Positions 22,752 to 37,268 of a stretch of DNA of 64,000 bases are shown here, piece after piece (within the stretch, counting starts at the first letter, position 1; every line of letters begins with the position of its first letter). The notes under the pieces were generated by a model that was not told the origin of the DNA, did not search any database, and saw nothing but the letters and a program-made list of their open reading frames with translations. The stretch is from Coniferiporia sulphurascens. Lineage: Eukaryota > Basidiomycota > Agaricomycetes > Hymenochaetales > Hymenochaetaceae. A program made the position numbers and the translations under genes. The stretch is from assembly GCA_002794785.1 (NCBI GenBank), contig NBBA01000001.1, forward strand, positions 868,001-932,000, read 5' to 3'.

Positions 22752-24978
22752 ATGAAGTACTCATTATGGGGCCGCGGCCTTGTTTTTATCACCTTATTCC
22801 GCTCCGGGTCATGTCTAGCTGAAGTCTCTCTGGGTGGCACAGCCGTGCAGGGGCTTTCGTTACCACAACTGCATCAAGAATTCTTCGGAGGCAAGTTTCA
22901 GTCCGATTAGCGGTTCATATATATTAACTTATCTCCTATTTATTCTGCAGGGATACCGTATGCAGAGCCCCCCGTTGGGGAGCTGCGATTTCAACCTCCA
23001 GTTGCAAAGCTCAGCCTGAACGCCACGACTTTTAACGCGAGCCAATACGGCGCTTCGTGCTCCCAGTTTGTGAGAAGTCGAATACATGCGCTATCTGATA
23101 ATCTTGTCTCACGTCGTGTTTTATATAGGTGACTGATGGCTCATCCATTCTCTCTGCAAACGTCACCGTATCGGAAGATTGTCTATCGGTCAATGTTTTA
23201 CGACCAGCGGGGATAAGCTCGACTAGCGGACTTCCAGTTATGGTGTGGATCTACGGAGGAAAATATGCTTGTAATGGTCCCTCTGCCTTCCGTGGTGATA
23301 GAAAATTGATTGCGTTTCCTTACTTTCTTCAGTTGGGTCGTCGACTCAATATAACGCAAGCGCGTTGGTCGCAAGCAGCATCCTCAGGGTGAGCACTGAG
23401 CAACACATAATGACAAGTTTGCACCTAACGTTCCTCTTTTTTTCACATCAAGGGTACTCTGGTCGTATATGTGTCCCTAAATTATCGTCTCGGGCCGCTT
23501 GGCTTTCCTCAAGGGGCTGAAGCTGAAAAGGAAGGAGCACTCAATCTTGGATTAAAAGATGTCATAGCAGCCTTGGAATGGGTCCAGAACAACATAGGGT
23601 CCTTCGGTGGTGATCGCGACAAGGTTAGTAGTTTATTCTTGTTTCCGCGAGACTATATCCTCATCTATCTTCGCGTTTCATTAGGTCACGATTTTTGGCC
23701 AGAGCGCCGGGTCAATGCTAATCTCCCAGCTCCTTCTCAACTCAACTTTCGACCTTGCTAGAGCTGTCGTAAGTTAGCACTGATTCCTACTTGTGTCGGT
23801 AGATTGACAAACACGGATGCTATAGATCCTCCAGTCCGGCTCAGCCGCCACAGCTTCTATCTTCAATGCAACGCGCGGTGAATCGAACTGGGAGCTGTTT
23901 ACATCCGCCGTTCCTGGGTGTAATAGCACGTCTCCAAACAGTACATTCAGCTGTCTTCGCTCCGCGAGTTTCGACACCCTCGTTAGCGCGGGAAATGCTG
24001 CTTATGCCGCTTCTCCGGTTGAATTTCCCTTCCTCCCGGTCATCGACAAGGCTGATGGACTCATTCCGGACCTCCCTTCCTCCCTGTATGCGCGAGGACA
24101 TTTCGCGAAGTTGCCTTTCATTGCGGGAGACGTTAAGGATGAAGGTGGAGTATTTTCATGTAATTCGCTGCATACAGGTCTAACGGACTTCCTTCGCTGC
24201 CCCTTGTGTTATCATCAGGCACTTTGTTTACTTCAACCTCGATTAACGCGACTGCAGAAATACAGGAGCAGCTAATCGTCAACCTTTCTCCGTCGATCGT
24301 TTCATCTAACGAGCAAACGCAAGTCGTAGACGAAATCCTGGAACTATATCCGGACGTCCCTGCACTCGGCTCGCCGTATGGGACAGGGAACGAGACGTTC
24401 GGAGTGAGCAGCGAGTTTAAGCGAGCAGCTTCCATCTACGGTGACCGGAATTTCCACTCCTTGCGGCGCAACTGGATCCAGACAGCGAGCTCCGCCGGAG
24501 CGAAGGCATACGGATATCTGTTCACGGACCCGCAAACGACTTATCCTGCCATGTATGGAGGTGCGCATTTAGTGCCCTCCGTCTGATCACTGTTCCTTTT
24601 TCTTGACGAATTTTTCTCGTCTCCTACAGTACCGCACGCCTCGGACGTGCTATACGTCTACGGGGCACCGCCTAACGGAGCCAACTCCATGATTCTTAGC
24701 AGCACAATGTTAGATTATTGGCTATCGTTCGTTACTAGCCTTGACCCGAACGATGGCAAAGGCAACGCATCGCGTAAGTCCCCTCTTCCAGCCACGAACA
24801 CACGATTCGTAGAAATACTGACGATCTTCTCGTTTCAGGTCCGCACTGGGCGCAGTATGCTTCATGCTCCCAGAAGCTTATACAATTGAACTGGGAGAAC
24901 TTGACGATGATCGAGGACACGTACAGGGAGAAGCCGATCGCCTACTTGAACGACAACGCAGCAGCTCTTCATCATTGA
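22752..24978 (+). CDS. Secreted type B carboxylesterase (locus C)
   Basis: Starts MKYSLWGRGLVFITLF (signal peptide, likely cut near SCLAEVSLGG) and ends NDNAAALHH at 24978. Exons joined in phase give [47 protein letters not shown] elbow (about 23690), LQSGSA, VKDEG acid region (about 24135), LELYPDVPALGSPYGTGNET and catalytic His in VPHASDVLYVYG (about 24630). One short exon (about 23335–23388) is preceded by an intron with a GTAATG donor. Closest relative in the window is locus D. No frame damage found. Substrate unknown. Confidence 0.82.
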
Positions 24979-26190
24979 ATATGCACGTTGTGATGAAACT
25001 TGTAGACATTGTGATAATGGACTCGAACAGACACATCTATTGCAGTTGGAAATGACTACAACTTTATGTATACTGTATGTTAGTACAGTTCAATTTAATG
25101 CTTAGCTTCTTGAAAACCTTTCTTTACTCGCTGAAAGGTTTGTGGTCCGTGTGCACTGCGCAGCCGTCCCAGGGTGAGTTCGACCACTAGGGGTCTCTCG
25201 GGGTGTCACGGAGGGGTGTGCCGGAGTTCCGGGAATGTCAGGGGGTGGTCCGGAGGACCAGGGACGACAGGGAACGAAGAGGGGAACGACAGGGAGCTCA
25301 GACGAGACACTCCGACGCACGCAATAGGTAGAAACTGAGGGGAACGAAAGTTTTTTTTTTAATCAAAACAACCTGCTACCACTAAATACCACAGGCCTCA
25401 TGGCTCCGCAAGCGGGGGCATGTTTCCGGGACGACTCCGGCGTGCTACATTACATACTCCGGACGTTCCGGAGTTCCGGGAGCGGCAGGGAACAATGGGG
25501 GAACAAAGGGGAGCTCCGGCGCATACAGTCTGAAAACGAGCTTTGCTACACAGCGCAGCCGTGAGCTCTTCATCGCTCGTCGAATGATCGAGTCCTAAGT
25601 CTGCAAAGCTCGTAAGAGCAGTGATTTGCAAGACGGCGTAGTCGCTCGGCTAATTAATAAAAGTAAACGCCACCCCGAGACGTTTTCGAGTCTCGGGCCA
25701 CTATTTACGACTGAGACTCAACGCGCGTAGTTTTTTAGTCACTGATGTCTCAAGTCGTAGTTACAAAGAAAGAAAGAAAGTTAGCATATAATCGATGAAC
25801 GTAGTAGTAAAAAAAGAAGACATCGTATCGGCACTAAGTCCCCGTGTGCCCGTCCCACTATTAGAGAACGCTGCCTCGATTCTTTTCAGTAGGTCGTAGT
25901 AAATCTTGCTCGCAGGGGGTGGGACGCCTCGGGTGAAAGCGACGTAGTCGAAATTAGCACTGCAAAAGTATGCCGTAGGAATTATTTCGATTCGTGTGTA
26001 CTTCACGATCATGAGGCACAAGAGCCGGACAGTGAGGCGTGGGATAAGTGCATTAATAAGTTTTCCCACACTATTACCCTCATTATTTGCACATGGCTAA
26101 TCCAAGTTCGTAATTTGAACGTCGGTTACTACGAGGGCTGATTAGACGTTGATGGAAGAAGATATTACTGACATTTCAACTGTCCTTTCT
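24979..26190. other. Intergenic stretch with GC-rich direct repeats and a hairpin
   Basis: No gene. Two related GC-rich stretches (about 25218–25330 and 25458–25545) share CCGGAGTTCCGGGA followed by GGGAAC- and GGGAGCTC-rich sequence. A perfect 8-bp inverted repeat (CCCGAGAC / GTCTCGGG) lies at 25674–25697. A T-run (about 25351–25361) and GAAA repeats (about 25766–25781) are simple sequence. Confidence 0.45.
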
Positions 26191-26194
26191 TCTC

Positions 26195-26445
26195 TTCTCG
26201 CAGTATATTAGGCGCCTTCTTGATCCCGCCGATCTGTAACTTGCCGGCGCAGCTTCATAGCCAACTTGTCCTCAACCCAACGCCGTCGGCGCCGTCAGTT
26301 CTTACGCTCATTGAGATGCACGAAGATGTAAATACACTCCTGGAGCTCTTTCCCGCCATCCTCACCTCTCCATTTCAAAGCTTTCTTGGGTATAATGCGA
26401 AGATTCGGCTATGATCCCCGACGTGTACCGAAACAAGTGGTGTGT
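26195..26445 (+). pseudogene. Carboxylesterase remnant
   Basis: A single frame at 26220–26414 reads LHSQLVLNPTPSAPS and HEDVNTLLELFPAI, matching the esterase B segment LQEWLFLNSTPSAIS … EDINTILELYPDV. After a deletion, TATGATCCCCGACGTGTACC (about 26410) matches the C-terminal MIPDTYR block of B. Everything else of the gene is lost. It lies between the intact loci C and D and is nearer to the A/B type. Confidence 0.72.
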
Positions 26446-26971
26446 GTTCCTGTCACTTTCGCTATTAGTTTCCCGGACTAAGATCCGTCGTGTTGATTCA
26501 TGCTTGTGATTCTTATTGCGGACCTTGATTTAACGGTGGGCGCCTGATTGTTCGTTGTTGATATTTCCAAAGACGACAAAACTACGATGATCTTGATATC
26601 ACGTTAAGAACCACTCGATTTTTAAATACAGACCAAATTAAGCAACACGGCTATTGTATTCCTCATCTGTCCCAAACTCCACGCAAATGTTGGCATAGGT
26701 ATCGTGCAAGATAGGCTTATTCACGGACTGGCTTCGCTGGGATAGATGCAGTATGCTCGGTTCCTACGGAAACACCCCCGCCCACGTCTTCCACCTTTAC
26801 GGCAACCCAATTCTTCCTAGTGCATCAGCTCTTCTGTTCACACCAGCAAAGCTAGGCTGTGCTGAGCTTAGCTTCAGATCCGTCCGACACGGACAGGGCA
26901 CTACAAGATGGAACTAAAAACCATACTTCGGCGAATGGGTCCATTCGGGGCCAAAGACGATCGTATCAATC
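26446..26971. other. Intergenic stretch before esterase D
   Basis: Nothing recognised. It should hold the promoter of esterase D; no convincing TATA box seen. Confidence 0.35.
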
Positions 26972-29224
<2,253 letters not shown>

Positions 29225-29310
29225 GGCAAATGCCGAGAAGCCAGTCTTCTAAATACACATATTTTGCAGTTCGTATTTGATGCAGCTATTTATACATTCA
29301 CTTTTTTTCT

Positions 29311-31826
29311 TCAATTCGCGGTGAGCCCGTCGAAAATTCCTACTTCCTGAGCTTTGATATCTGTTTGGAACGGGCGTTAGCAGGCGTTATAACATGGACA
29401 CTCAAAGAAACACGGCTTACAAAGGGCGAGATGTTTTGAATGGAAGCGACACATGGAGAGGTTTCCTGGAATCGGTGGATTAAACGAGTGCATATACGTA
29501 AGAAATACCCCAAGATGTCATACCTGCCATGAAGTATAAGCCTGGGACACCGCACCATCGCCAGGCGGAATTGAGTTCTCCCTCTTCGTTGAGACCCCAT
29601 GGTCTGAGAACTTTATCCGCTACATCTTGACCTGCCAGCTGCGAAATAAGTATCTTCGAATCTCCGTACCTACGCAAGTGCAGATAAGTATGTGGGTAAA
29701 TTGCGATGAATAGGGATATTACTCACCCTGTTGCGAAAATGACGACATCCGCGGGGATCTCGCTCCCGTCTTCGAATACAATTGTGTTTTTCGCAAAATG
29801 GGAGATCTTGCTATCGTTCTTGAGCCCGATTTTTCCGTCGACAATAAGCTGACTCGCCCCGACGTCTGCGAATGAAAGGCTCAAAATGCCGTCTGATAGG
29901 CAGAAGAAGGCTGTAGTGCGGACCTAGATAGTATCCACCTGCGCGCTCGTAGGCCTTCATGAGGAATCCAGAACCGTCATCACCAAAGTCCAACCTGAAG
30001 CCCCGCTTTTCTAAGCCGGCCAATAGCTCCCTGATTATAGTTATAAAGTGAATTTAGGAAATGTACGAAATGAATTGAATTGTGGCGGACTTGTCTGCTT
30101 CAGCGATATCACTGGTTACTCTTTGGTGAATGAGACGTAGGAGTTTGTTCGGATAAGACGCCCATAGCCTGTCCGCAATATCCGTAGGAGGCGCTCCCTC
30201 CCAGTAGAAATCTGACTCCGAGCGTTAATCATCTCGATATGGGGGGATAAGGAAAATCCAGACCTTTGAAAAGAAGCGGCATTCCTTTCTTTGTCGACAT
30301 GATGTACGTAGAGCTCCGCTGGTAAATCGTGACGTCTGGGGTGTATGTTTTTAAAAAAGCAACATGGGAATCACGGAACAAGACTTACCTACGCCGTGCT
30401 GATAATGGTCATGGGCGATATCGTGTCCTGCGAAATTAGGCGATAAGTTAGAAGTTACAATCTCAATCCATATAAATGAGCCCACCGGAAGTACAGGCAC
30501 CGATGACGACGACCTTTTTACCAACATGATCGCGTGCGCTCTTGTGCTGCGACGAGTGGATAATTTTGCCCTCGAATTCGTCCTGAGAGCTTTTTGGTTA
30601 ACTTCAATCAGAATTATAAGGGTTGTATATTACCGTGCCCGGGTAAGAAGGCATATTAGGCAGCCCGCCTCCGAAGCCATGCGCGAAAACGACATGGCGC
30701 GGCTTGAAGTTCCGAGTCGACCCGTCGGAGCGCTTGACGGTGACTGACCAGCCCTTGCCGGACGTGTCCTTCTCCACCTTGTCGATCGTTGAACTGAGCC
30801 AGATGTCGAGCTCCATCGACTTTGCATACGATTCTAACCAGTCCGCGAGCTGAGGATATGAATAAGTCGATACTACTAGGTATTCAGGCATAATTCGTAT
30901 CATACCTTTGGAGCAGGCGTCCAGACAGGCCACGAAGACGGGAACCTGGATATTATACATAAGTATGGGTTCGTATACTTGGAAATTAGGCAAAGAAACC
31001 CACGGGATATATGGCATATGGTCATACCCTGCAAAGACGGTGAGAAAGAGTTGAATCTTTGAAGAAAGATCAAGTAACAAAACGCACAGACGGGATCGTG
31101 CAGACATAACGCTTCATACCGGCCCCTCCACTGGTTCCCTACCCTTGCCTGCCTTTCAATAATGAGCGCGGGGACATCAAGCAGCTTAAGACGGGCCGCA
31201 ATCTCGAGACCGGCCTGACCGCCGCCGATGATAATGACGGCCGGCTCCCGGCCCTCGAATTCGGTCTCACGCCGGCGCTTCTCCGGCCACATGCCGTGGT
31301 TCGGGACAGCGTCCCGATGTGCGCCGGAGCGCTCAGGGAAGCCCTTCAGCTCCTCGAGGTTAGTGTAAACCACGTGACCTTTCCACAACCCTGAGGCCGT
31401 GGGAACCAGTCGGAACACGCCCGATCCGAGCCCGGTCGCCGTCTCGAACGTGAATATGGCCTGGATCCATACGAGATCAGGGTACGGCCGCTGCAGCTCC
31501 GGGGTAATGTCCTCCTTGAGCTTTAAATTGGTAAAACCCGCATTGGGGAGCACGTTCTGGAGGAACTGCGTGATGGACTGCGTTCCTTCGAACGTGTGGA
31601 ATTCCCAAGTGAATGCGAACATGTCGCGCCAGAACGCAGAGTCGAGCAGAAGGCCTGCGATTGCGGAGGCGTCCTTCGCTTCCACCTGCGTTGCAAATTC
31701 TTGGAACCATGCCGTTGCGACCTTTTTCGCGTCTAAGTCCTCCGGTAGCTTTGCATTGAGCTTGTCGAGCGTCGGCAGGGAGCGCTGTGCTTGAGGGGAA
31801 ACGTCCGCTTGAGAATCGCCTGTCAT
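29311..31826 (-). CDS. FAD-dependent monooxygenase with N-terminal NTF2-like region
   Basis: Convergent with esterase D. Start chosen at MTGDSQADVS (31826); the open frame extends 15 codons upstream without an ATG. Residues ~40–170 (AWFQEFA…FWRDMFAFTWEFHTF) look NTF2-like, followed by the FAD loop IIIGGGQAGLEIAARL (about 31220–31170), GNQWRGRYEALCLHDPV, HMPYIPW, FAHGFGGGLPN, FEGKIIHSSQH and the NADPH loop VIGACTSGHDIAHD, split by an intron near 30475. Later exons give YQRSSTYIM, GYYLGPHYS, VVIFATG and GNLSMCRFHSKHLAL. Ends at 29311. Family members oxygenate nitrogen, sulphur or carbonyl groups of small molecules; substrate unknown. Reads intact. Confidence 0.82.
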
Positions 31827-32697
31827 GACGGCGTGATAGTAAGGTGGGTTCAATTTCTCAGCTGTGTTCAAGTTCAGGCGTTCGTTTAGTCATGCGAACT
31901 GGCAATATCAATGTATACATAAATAATCGATGATAAGTCGCTCCATTGAGTGTCCCGTCTTCCGATAAGTAAGACATCATCGATCATAACCGAAACATTG
32001 TTCAGTGAAATAAGAAGGCTGTTCTTCAACGACGCGCCAATTAAACCCTGAGCTGGTTATGCTTGTAACTCGACTTGACTCGGCCGAATACTCACGCGAA
32101 CCTCAGCGGCATGCACGGGATACCTCGTTCAGCTGACCAGTTTATAGCCTATCTAGTACTGCCTCGGAACCTTGAGATCTTGTGACCAACCGCCTCGTAG
32201 CTTGGCAGTGCCGAGTTGGTGTTGCCCCTGGACCTCTCCGTGCTACTTGAACAGGGCACGTCAAATAAGCAGCCTATTTGATGCCCAATTCTCAGGACGT
32301 CTGTGCTGATTTTGCTTTGGAAACAAGCAAGCAATCGACTCAGGAAATTCGAGCGGAGCTTAACAGATAAATTAAAGATAAGTAACTACCTTCCATCCGT
32401 GGATTTTGGAATCCAGCATGCCCGTCCGGGAAATCGGCTCCTTGTACACCCGCAAGTACGAGACTACTCGTCGGGGCCACGCAAAGTCCAGCAGAACCAG
32501 CAAGAACCACTTCGTGGGAGGGCACTCGTTACTAAGATATTCGTAGCAGTATTTCGTGGACCGCAGTGCAACGGGATCGTGGCGATCTGTATTCAATTCC
32601 AAGATCGACGTTGGTGGCGCCCAGCAGTGAGTGCATATATACTATTGGCCATCAACAGTCGCGAGCAGTGAGCTGCAATGCTTTCAGGCTTCCAGGA
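31827..32697. other. Divergent intergenic region between monooxygenase and 32698 gene
   Basis: No gene seen. Frames at 32149–32671 are short and featureless. TATA-like CATATATACTA at about 32633 lies some 65 bp before the ATG at 32698. Confidence 0.45.
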
Positions 32698-33225
32698 ATG
32701 CCGTCATCGCAAATTGTACTGGAGCCCAGCTCGCTGTACATTGCAACCCAGCCTCTCATGAATCAAGGCGTCTTTCACTGGTCGCTCTTCGTGACTGACG
32801 CCGCTGGTATGGTCTCACGGCATCATTGGGCGGTCGACCCCGCAGACGCCAAAACGGCCGAACGATATGTCGTCGAGCGCGTCAGGACACCCATGGAGAG
32901 AGCGCAATGGAAGTCCGTACTCGGGTTCTTTAGGGTCGAGGGTTACGCACGCCCCAAGGTCCCAACTGAATTCCCTGGTCTGTGCAGCGCCATCTTTACG
33001 CGCAGCCACACAACTGTCGAGGAGAACCGCAAGCACGGGATGACGTGCCGGACATGGATGATGGATGTACTCACGAAGATGTGCGAGACGGGCATGATCG
33101 ACAGGAAGAGGGGCGCCGAAGGACTGGAGGACTTTGTGAAGAGACTGAGCACAGAGCGAGAGATATTGTATCTTCGAAGCTACCTGAGCGGCGAGGAGTA
33201 TGAGGCCATTGTAGCAAAGATTTAG
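32698..33225 (+). CDS. Small uncharacterised basidiomycete protein (possibly DUF6914-like)
   Basis: Single frame; start chosen at MPSSQIVLEPSSLYI (175 aa), because the residues before it are low-information and a TATA-like stretch lies just upstream. Features: GVFHWSLFVTDAAGMVSRHHW near the N-terminus, a CRTWMMDVLTKM segment, and a charged helical C-terminus. This pattern (HW.L..TD…, then CRTW…VL) resembles small fungal proteins grouped as DUF6914, from memory and not verified. No signal peptide or membrane segment. Function unknown. Confidence 0.6.
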   Translation: MPSSQIVLEPSSLYIATQPLMNQGVFHWSLFVTDAAGMVSRHHWAVDPADAKTAERYVVERVRTPMERAQWKSVLGFFRVEGYARPKVPTEFPGLCSAIFTRSHTTVEENRKHGMTCRTWMMDVLTKMCETGMIDRKRGAEGLEDFVKRLSTEREILYLRSYLSGEEYEAIVAKI

Positions 33226-33732
33226 CGGGTCGAATGTATTTGGAGGCACCTACAGTACGCGCATACCTCTGTTCCATTAATACCAATTGATCGCAATATC
33301 AGCAGTGATCCTGATTGGCGATGATAATGACGACTTCGACGGGATGAGCAGCGAGCGCCGTCTTCCGATGTCCGACTCTCCGAGGCGGGTAAAGAGAGTC
33401 CTTTGGTGACGGCACGGAAAATGAGTATTATATAATATGTAATTACTAAGCATGGACTGGCGACGCGGTACTACGGGCTGTGTTCTAAGGTACTGATCTA
33501 GTTATCCGATCCCTGTTGAAACTCTGAGGCTCTAAGATAAGCCAACTCTCAAGTTATTTGAACAAAGATAGGCGAGAGGTACGATCGCTACCCTGTCGTC
33601 CGCGTTGCACGGGCGAGACGTATTGAACTGTGAGCGCACAGATCTTCAAAATACACAGTGTTTATACTTTAGGAAAAGTTTGCTTCGGGTGCTCCAATTT
33701 CCAGGTCATCGCCCTCTTACCTTATCGATATC
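33226..33732. other. Intergenic stretch before F-box-like copy 4
   Basis: Nothing recognised apart from a TATA-like TATTATATAATATG near 33425–33440, which is too far from the ATG to assign. Confidence 0.35.
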
Positions 33733-34794
33733 ATGGACAAGTGCTCCACGGAGCTCATCTCTCTCTTCATCGAGCGGGCGTGCGCGAGCGATTGTGGGGA
33801 GACGGCGCGTACCATAGGTCTGGTGTCCAAGTACTTCCGCAGCATTGCAGAACCGTTGGAGTTCCGCGCGCTGGTCGTTTCGGGTCTAGACCAGCTCAAA
33901 GCGACGCTTGTCAGGCTGGAGAAGGCAAGGGCAACCCTTTCATTGAAGAACGGGTCAGACGGGAAAAATGAAGTCGTCGTCCAACATCTCTTTATTAGCG
34001 AATATAAGTCGGAGCACGCTGCAGCCATGCCTTTATCGATCGCCGATAGGATAGACTATAGTCAGTACACGCCCCCGGATGCGGCCGAAACATTCGGTAT
34101 CGCTGACCATTACAACGCGCGCCGGATGGAATTTTGGGAGACCGTTACTCCCCTGGTTCGCAGCGTCAGTACGACGCTCATTACGTTGACTGTGCTACAG
34201 CAATCGTTAGCCTTCGATTTGGGAAGACACGCATTGGGTTTTCTGTCTGGTGTGCACCTTACACGACTCAAGGTCCTTACTTTGAAACAGAGGTCGACCG
34301 GCGGCGCTTCCACGAATTGCAATGACACCGAATTCGTCCCTCCGACGGCTCCCTTGCTGCGAATACTCCGCATTAATGCACTTACGTGCGTCAGAAGCTA
34401 TGGCCAGCTTGTGTGCAGCTATATTCATCCGCTACTTGTAGACGCGCACTCGCGATTTGGTGCGCTAACTCAGTTGTCCATACATGATCCATTTTTGCGT
34501 CACTCGGAAGTCAAAACGATCATATGTGTACTGTGCGGCACCCACAGCAACTCTTCAGAGACGGCTTTGGAATGCACTAGAAATCGCAGACTGCCCGGAA
34601 AGCTGGTTTCTGCGACGTTCCACCAAGCATGCTCCGAAGATGACGAATGGATCAGGGTATATGCCGCTGAAATAAAAGCTTTTGGAATAGATGGACTAGA
34701 AACGAATATCCAAACCCGATACTATACTGAGGAAAAAGTATGGGGTTACAAGGTGCTACTGGATGAGTGGAAAGAGCAGGCCCTTGAACAGTAG
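33733..34794 (+). CDS. F-box-like protein, copy 4
   Basis: Single exon, 353 aa, starting MDKCSTELISLFIERACA. Contains the family order: F-box-like N-terminus, LVSKYFRSIAEPLEFRALV, HLFISEYKSEHAAAM, FWETVTPLVRSVSTTLITLT, LSGVHLTRLKVLTL, HPLLVDAHSRFGALTQL, RRLPGKLVSATF and IDGLETNIQTRYYTEE. More diverged than the 6.7–12.3 kb and 47–61 kb groups. Intact; target unknown. Confidence 0.78.
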   Translation: MDKCSTELISLFIERACASDCGETARTIGLVSKYFRSIAEPLEFRALVVSGLDQLKATLVRLEKARATLSLKNGSDGKNEVVVQHLFISEYKSEHAAAMPLSIADRIDYSQYTPPDAAETFGIADHYNARRMEFWETVTPLVRSVSTTLITLTVLQQSLAFDLGRHALGFLSGVHLTRLKVLTLKQRSTGGASTNCNDTEFVPPTAPLLRILRINALTCVRSYGQLVCSYIHPLLVDAHSRFGALTQLSIHDPFLRHSEVKTIICVLCGTHSNSSETALECTRNRRLPGKLVSATFHQACSEDDEWIRVYAAEIKAFGIDGLETNIQTRYYTEEKVWGYKVLLDEWKEQALEQ

Positions 34795-36152
34795 TAACCT
34801 CAGTGAGTATGCAATTCGGTTCAGGATTAACATGTCATTTCGCCTTGTTGAAGTACGGCAAGCTCCAGTTCAACCCGGGCTCAAAAATATCTTCTCTCTC
34901 TTGTTTTGGTAAATAGTTTCACACTCCGATATGCGCGTCTTACCTCACGCTCGATACGTCTCACGCTGAGCATATATCTAGTTTTAAGACACCTGTTAAA
35001 GCGCATAGATGATGTACCCAATAGCCAACGCCTCCTTGAATCTGTACCCTGTAACATGCTCATACCTTCTAGTTTGCTTACGTTGCTTTCGTTACTGCCA
35101 TCAAAATTTTAGTGTTTTCTTACCCGGGCCAGGACGGTTATGCAGAATCTTGCTGAAGTAAAAGAAGACCAGAAAATTAAAAAAGTTCTGACAAGATGCT
35201 CTCATTTATCAGAATCAGAAACGATTGTGCATGTCAAAAGAATGCGGAAGTGCGGATGAAGTACATGTACAGAACTTACAGAAAGGAATCATCTGTCTGA
35301 GATTATCGGTAACGGAAATGGCTGAATCTGGATGTGACAATAATACATGTAACGCCTTTTTGTCACAAATGTCGGAGAAATTTCTGCGGCTTCAAACCTG
35401 CGGCCTCTTTTCCCAAGTGCACACACTGATCCTGCTGCCAGTGCCTTGTCTTGCCACTATCGTTGTTTTGGGATTCCGTACTCCACGAACTGCGGAGCTG
35501 TGGAGGCTGCGGCTGTCCTTATTCGCCGTCGCAACCCTGTCAGGCTCATGCCCGGGCCTGGTTCTCCGAGTCGAGCCCTCGGATTTGCTGGACAATGAGC
35601 GCATCGAAAAGCTTATCAACAGCAGTGCGTTTCAGCACTCCGCCTGATGGGAGCCTATTGTATACTCTATCTGGGGCTAGGATCTGTTTATCTCTGGAAC
35701 AACTGTATTCTTGGCAATTGACCTGCGATGATTGTCTTAGAGCCACTGGAGACGTGTTAAAGAATGTTGGTACAAAGACTGGGCTGGTCGCAGTGAGATT
35801 CTTTACGCCTTTCTACATGCTGGTGCCCATGGTGGAACTGTAAGTATCTTACAATATGTTGTCGGTGGCGTATGGCTTGCGCATTCTTAAAGCTATGGGG
35901 AGCCACAAATGGATGATTCCATTCTTGCCAGCGGATCCGTTGTTTTCTCTGGGGGTGAGTGGTAGCTAGGATTTATAAGGGTTGTGACCGCAGGGACAAT
36001 CCGCGCTCGTCCACGCCGTGATAATTGCACGTCGGCATAGCCTATCTTGATCTCTGATCCTATTTTGACCCTTTATACATTTAATGGGCGATTATTACCC
36101 TGAGGCTCAGGCTCATCTCTTACACCAAACCACCACATCTTACTCTCGTACC
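34795..36152. other. Spacer between F-box-like copies 4 and 5, with one doubtful frame
   Basis: Apart from the doubtful reading frame at 35225–35843 nothing is recognised. TTTATACATTT at about 36071 lies some 75 bp before the ATG of copy 5 and may serve as its TATA element. Confidence 0.4.
35225..35843 (+). CDS. Doubtful hypothetical protein
   Basis: Two overlapping plus frames (35225–35647 and 35451–35843) have fair coding appearance. The first contains a hydrophobic stretch LILLPVPCLATIVVLGF, the second VAVRFFTPFYMLVPMVEL followed by a GTAAGT-like donor at its end. They could be exons of a membrane protein, but no start, domain or consistent exon chain can be shown. Confidence 0.2.
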
Positions 36153-37268
36153 ATGGAAAAGTGCGCTGCAGAACTCGTCGCTCTCATCGTCGAATATGCT
36201 TGTGCTGCGGACCTCGGGAAAACGGCACGCAGCTTGAAACTAGTGTCCAAGAAGTTTTACTCGCTCGCGGAGCCACTCGAGTTCCGCGCGCTCGCTATTA
36301 TAGGCCTGGACCAGCTCAAAGCGACTGTTGCTAGATTGGAGAAGGCGAAGGAATTGGGTCCATTACGGCCCGAGCTAGGGGGTAAAGCTAAAGTCGACGT
36401 ACAACACCTCTTCATCTGTGAATACATACCAGAGGAAATCATGGAGAACCCCCATGATGCAGAGTTGTTCAGGTATGAGTACTCTGGTTCGACCAACGAC
36501 CACATTGCAAATGGAATGCGGCGTATCGTATATCGCCACGAGTTCTGGAACTTGGTGACCACCCTTGTCGGACGTGTCAGTACGACACTCAAGACTCTCA
36601 CTATGTTGCAGCACTGGTCGCCTGATTTAAGGGAACACTCGTGTTGTGTCCTGTCCGGATTGTATCTACCATGCCTCGAAGTCCTTACTCTGAGGCAAAG
36701 TTCGATCGACTACGTTCGGTATCAGGCTTATGACAGCGTTAATTTCATTGCCCCGGAGGCGCCATCTTTGCAAAGACTTCAAATCAACGCACTTCTGTAC
36801 GATATCGACATTGACAAGCCACCGTTTCTCCATCCCCTGCTCGAAGACATGCATTCGCGCTTTGGCAAGCTCTCTCACCTGGTTATTTGCGGTCCATCAA
36901 TAATGACCGTCGAGGCGCTCGTAAGCGTATTGTGCGGCTGGGACGATGAGACAGCGGAGTCCATTTTGGCATGCGCTGCTAATCGTCGATTGCCGGGGAA
37001 TTTGGTGTCCGCGATGGTGCATCGGTATTCCGTGATTGAATCAACAAATGGTTATTTCATCTATCGTTGCGAGATGACGGAAACCCGGGACAGCATGAAG
37101 AAAACTGCAATATCTTTCGTAAATGCTGTGGACGCACTTTGCATAGACGGTCTGGAGGCGCGTCTTATAAACACCGCATATCCCCCGTTCGGGGAGTATA
37201 CAGAGGAAGGGGTGTGGAGTTTTAAGGCGCTGTTTGCGGAATGGAAGATGGGAGCTCTCGGATATTAG
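36153..37268 (+). CDS. F-box-like protein, copy 5
   Basis: Single exon, 371 aa from MEKCAAELVALIVEY (an in-frame ATG at 36084 would add 23 residues that no paralogue has). Family blocks present: LVSKKFYSLAEPLEFRALAI, HLFICEYIPEEIM, FWNLVTTLVGRVSTTLKTLT, LSGLYLPCLEVLTLRQ, HPLLEDMHSRFGKLSHLVI, NRRLPGNLVSAMV, and a C-terminal YTEEGVWSFKALFAEW that resembles copy 4. Intact. Confidence 0.78.
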   Translation: MEKCAAELVALIVEYACAADLGKTARSLKLVSKKFYSLAEPLEFRALAIIGLDQLKATVARLEKAKELGPLRPELGGKAKVDVQHLFICEYIPEEIMENPHDAELFRYEYSGSTNDHIANGMRRIVYRHEFWNLVTTLVGRVSTTLKTLTMLQHWSPDLREHSCCVLSGLYLPCLEVLTLRQSSIDYVRYQAYDSVNFIAPEAPSLQRLQINALLYDIDIDKPPFLHPLLEDMHSRFGKLSHLVICGPSIMTVEALVSVLCGWDDETAESILACAANRRLPGNLVSAMVHRYSVIESTNGYFIYRCEMTETRDSMKKTAISFVNAVDALCIDGLEARLINTAYPPFGEYTEEGVWSFKALFAEWKMGALGY

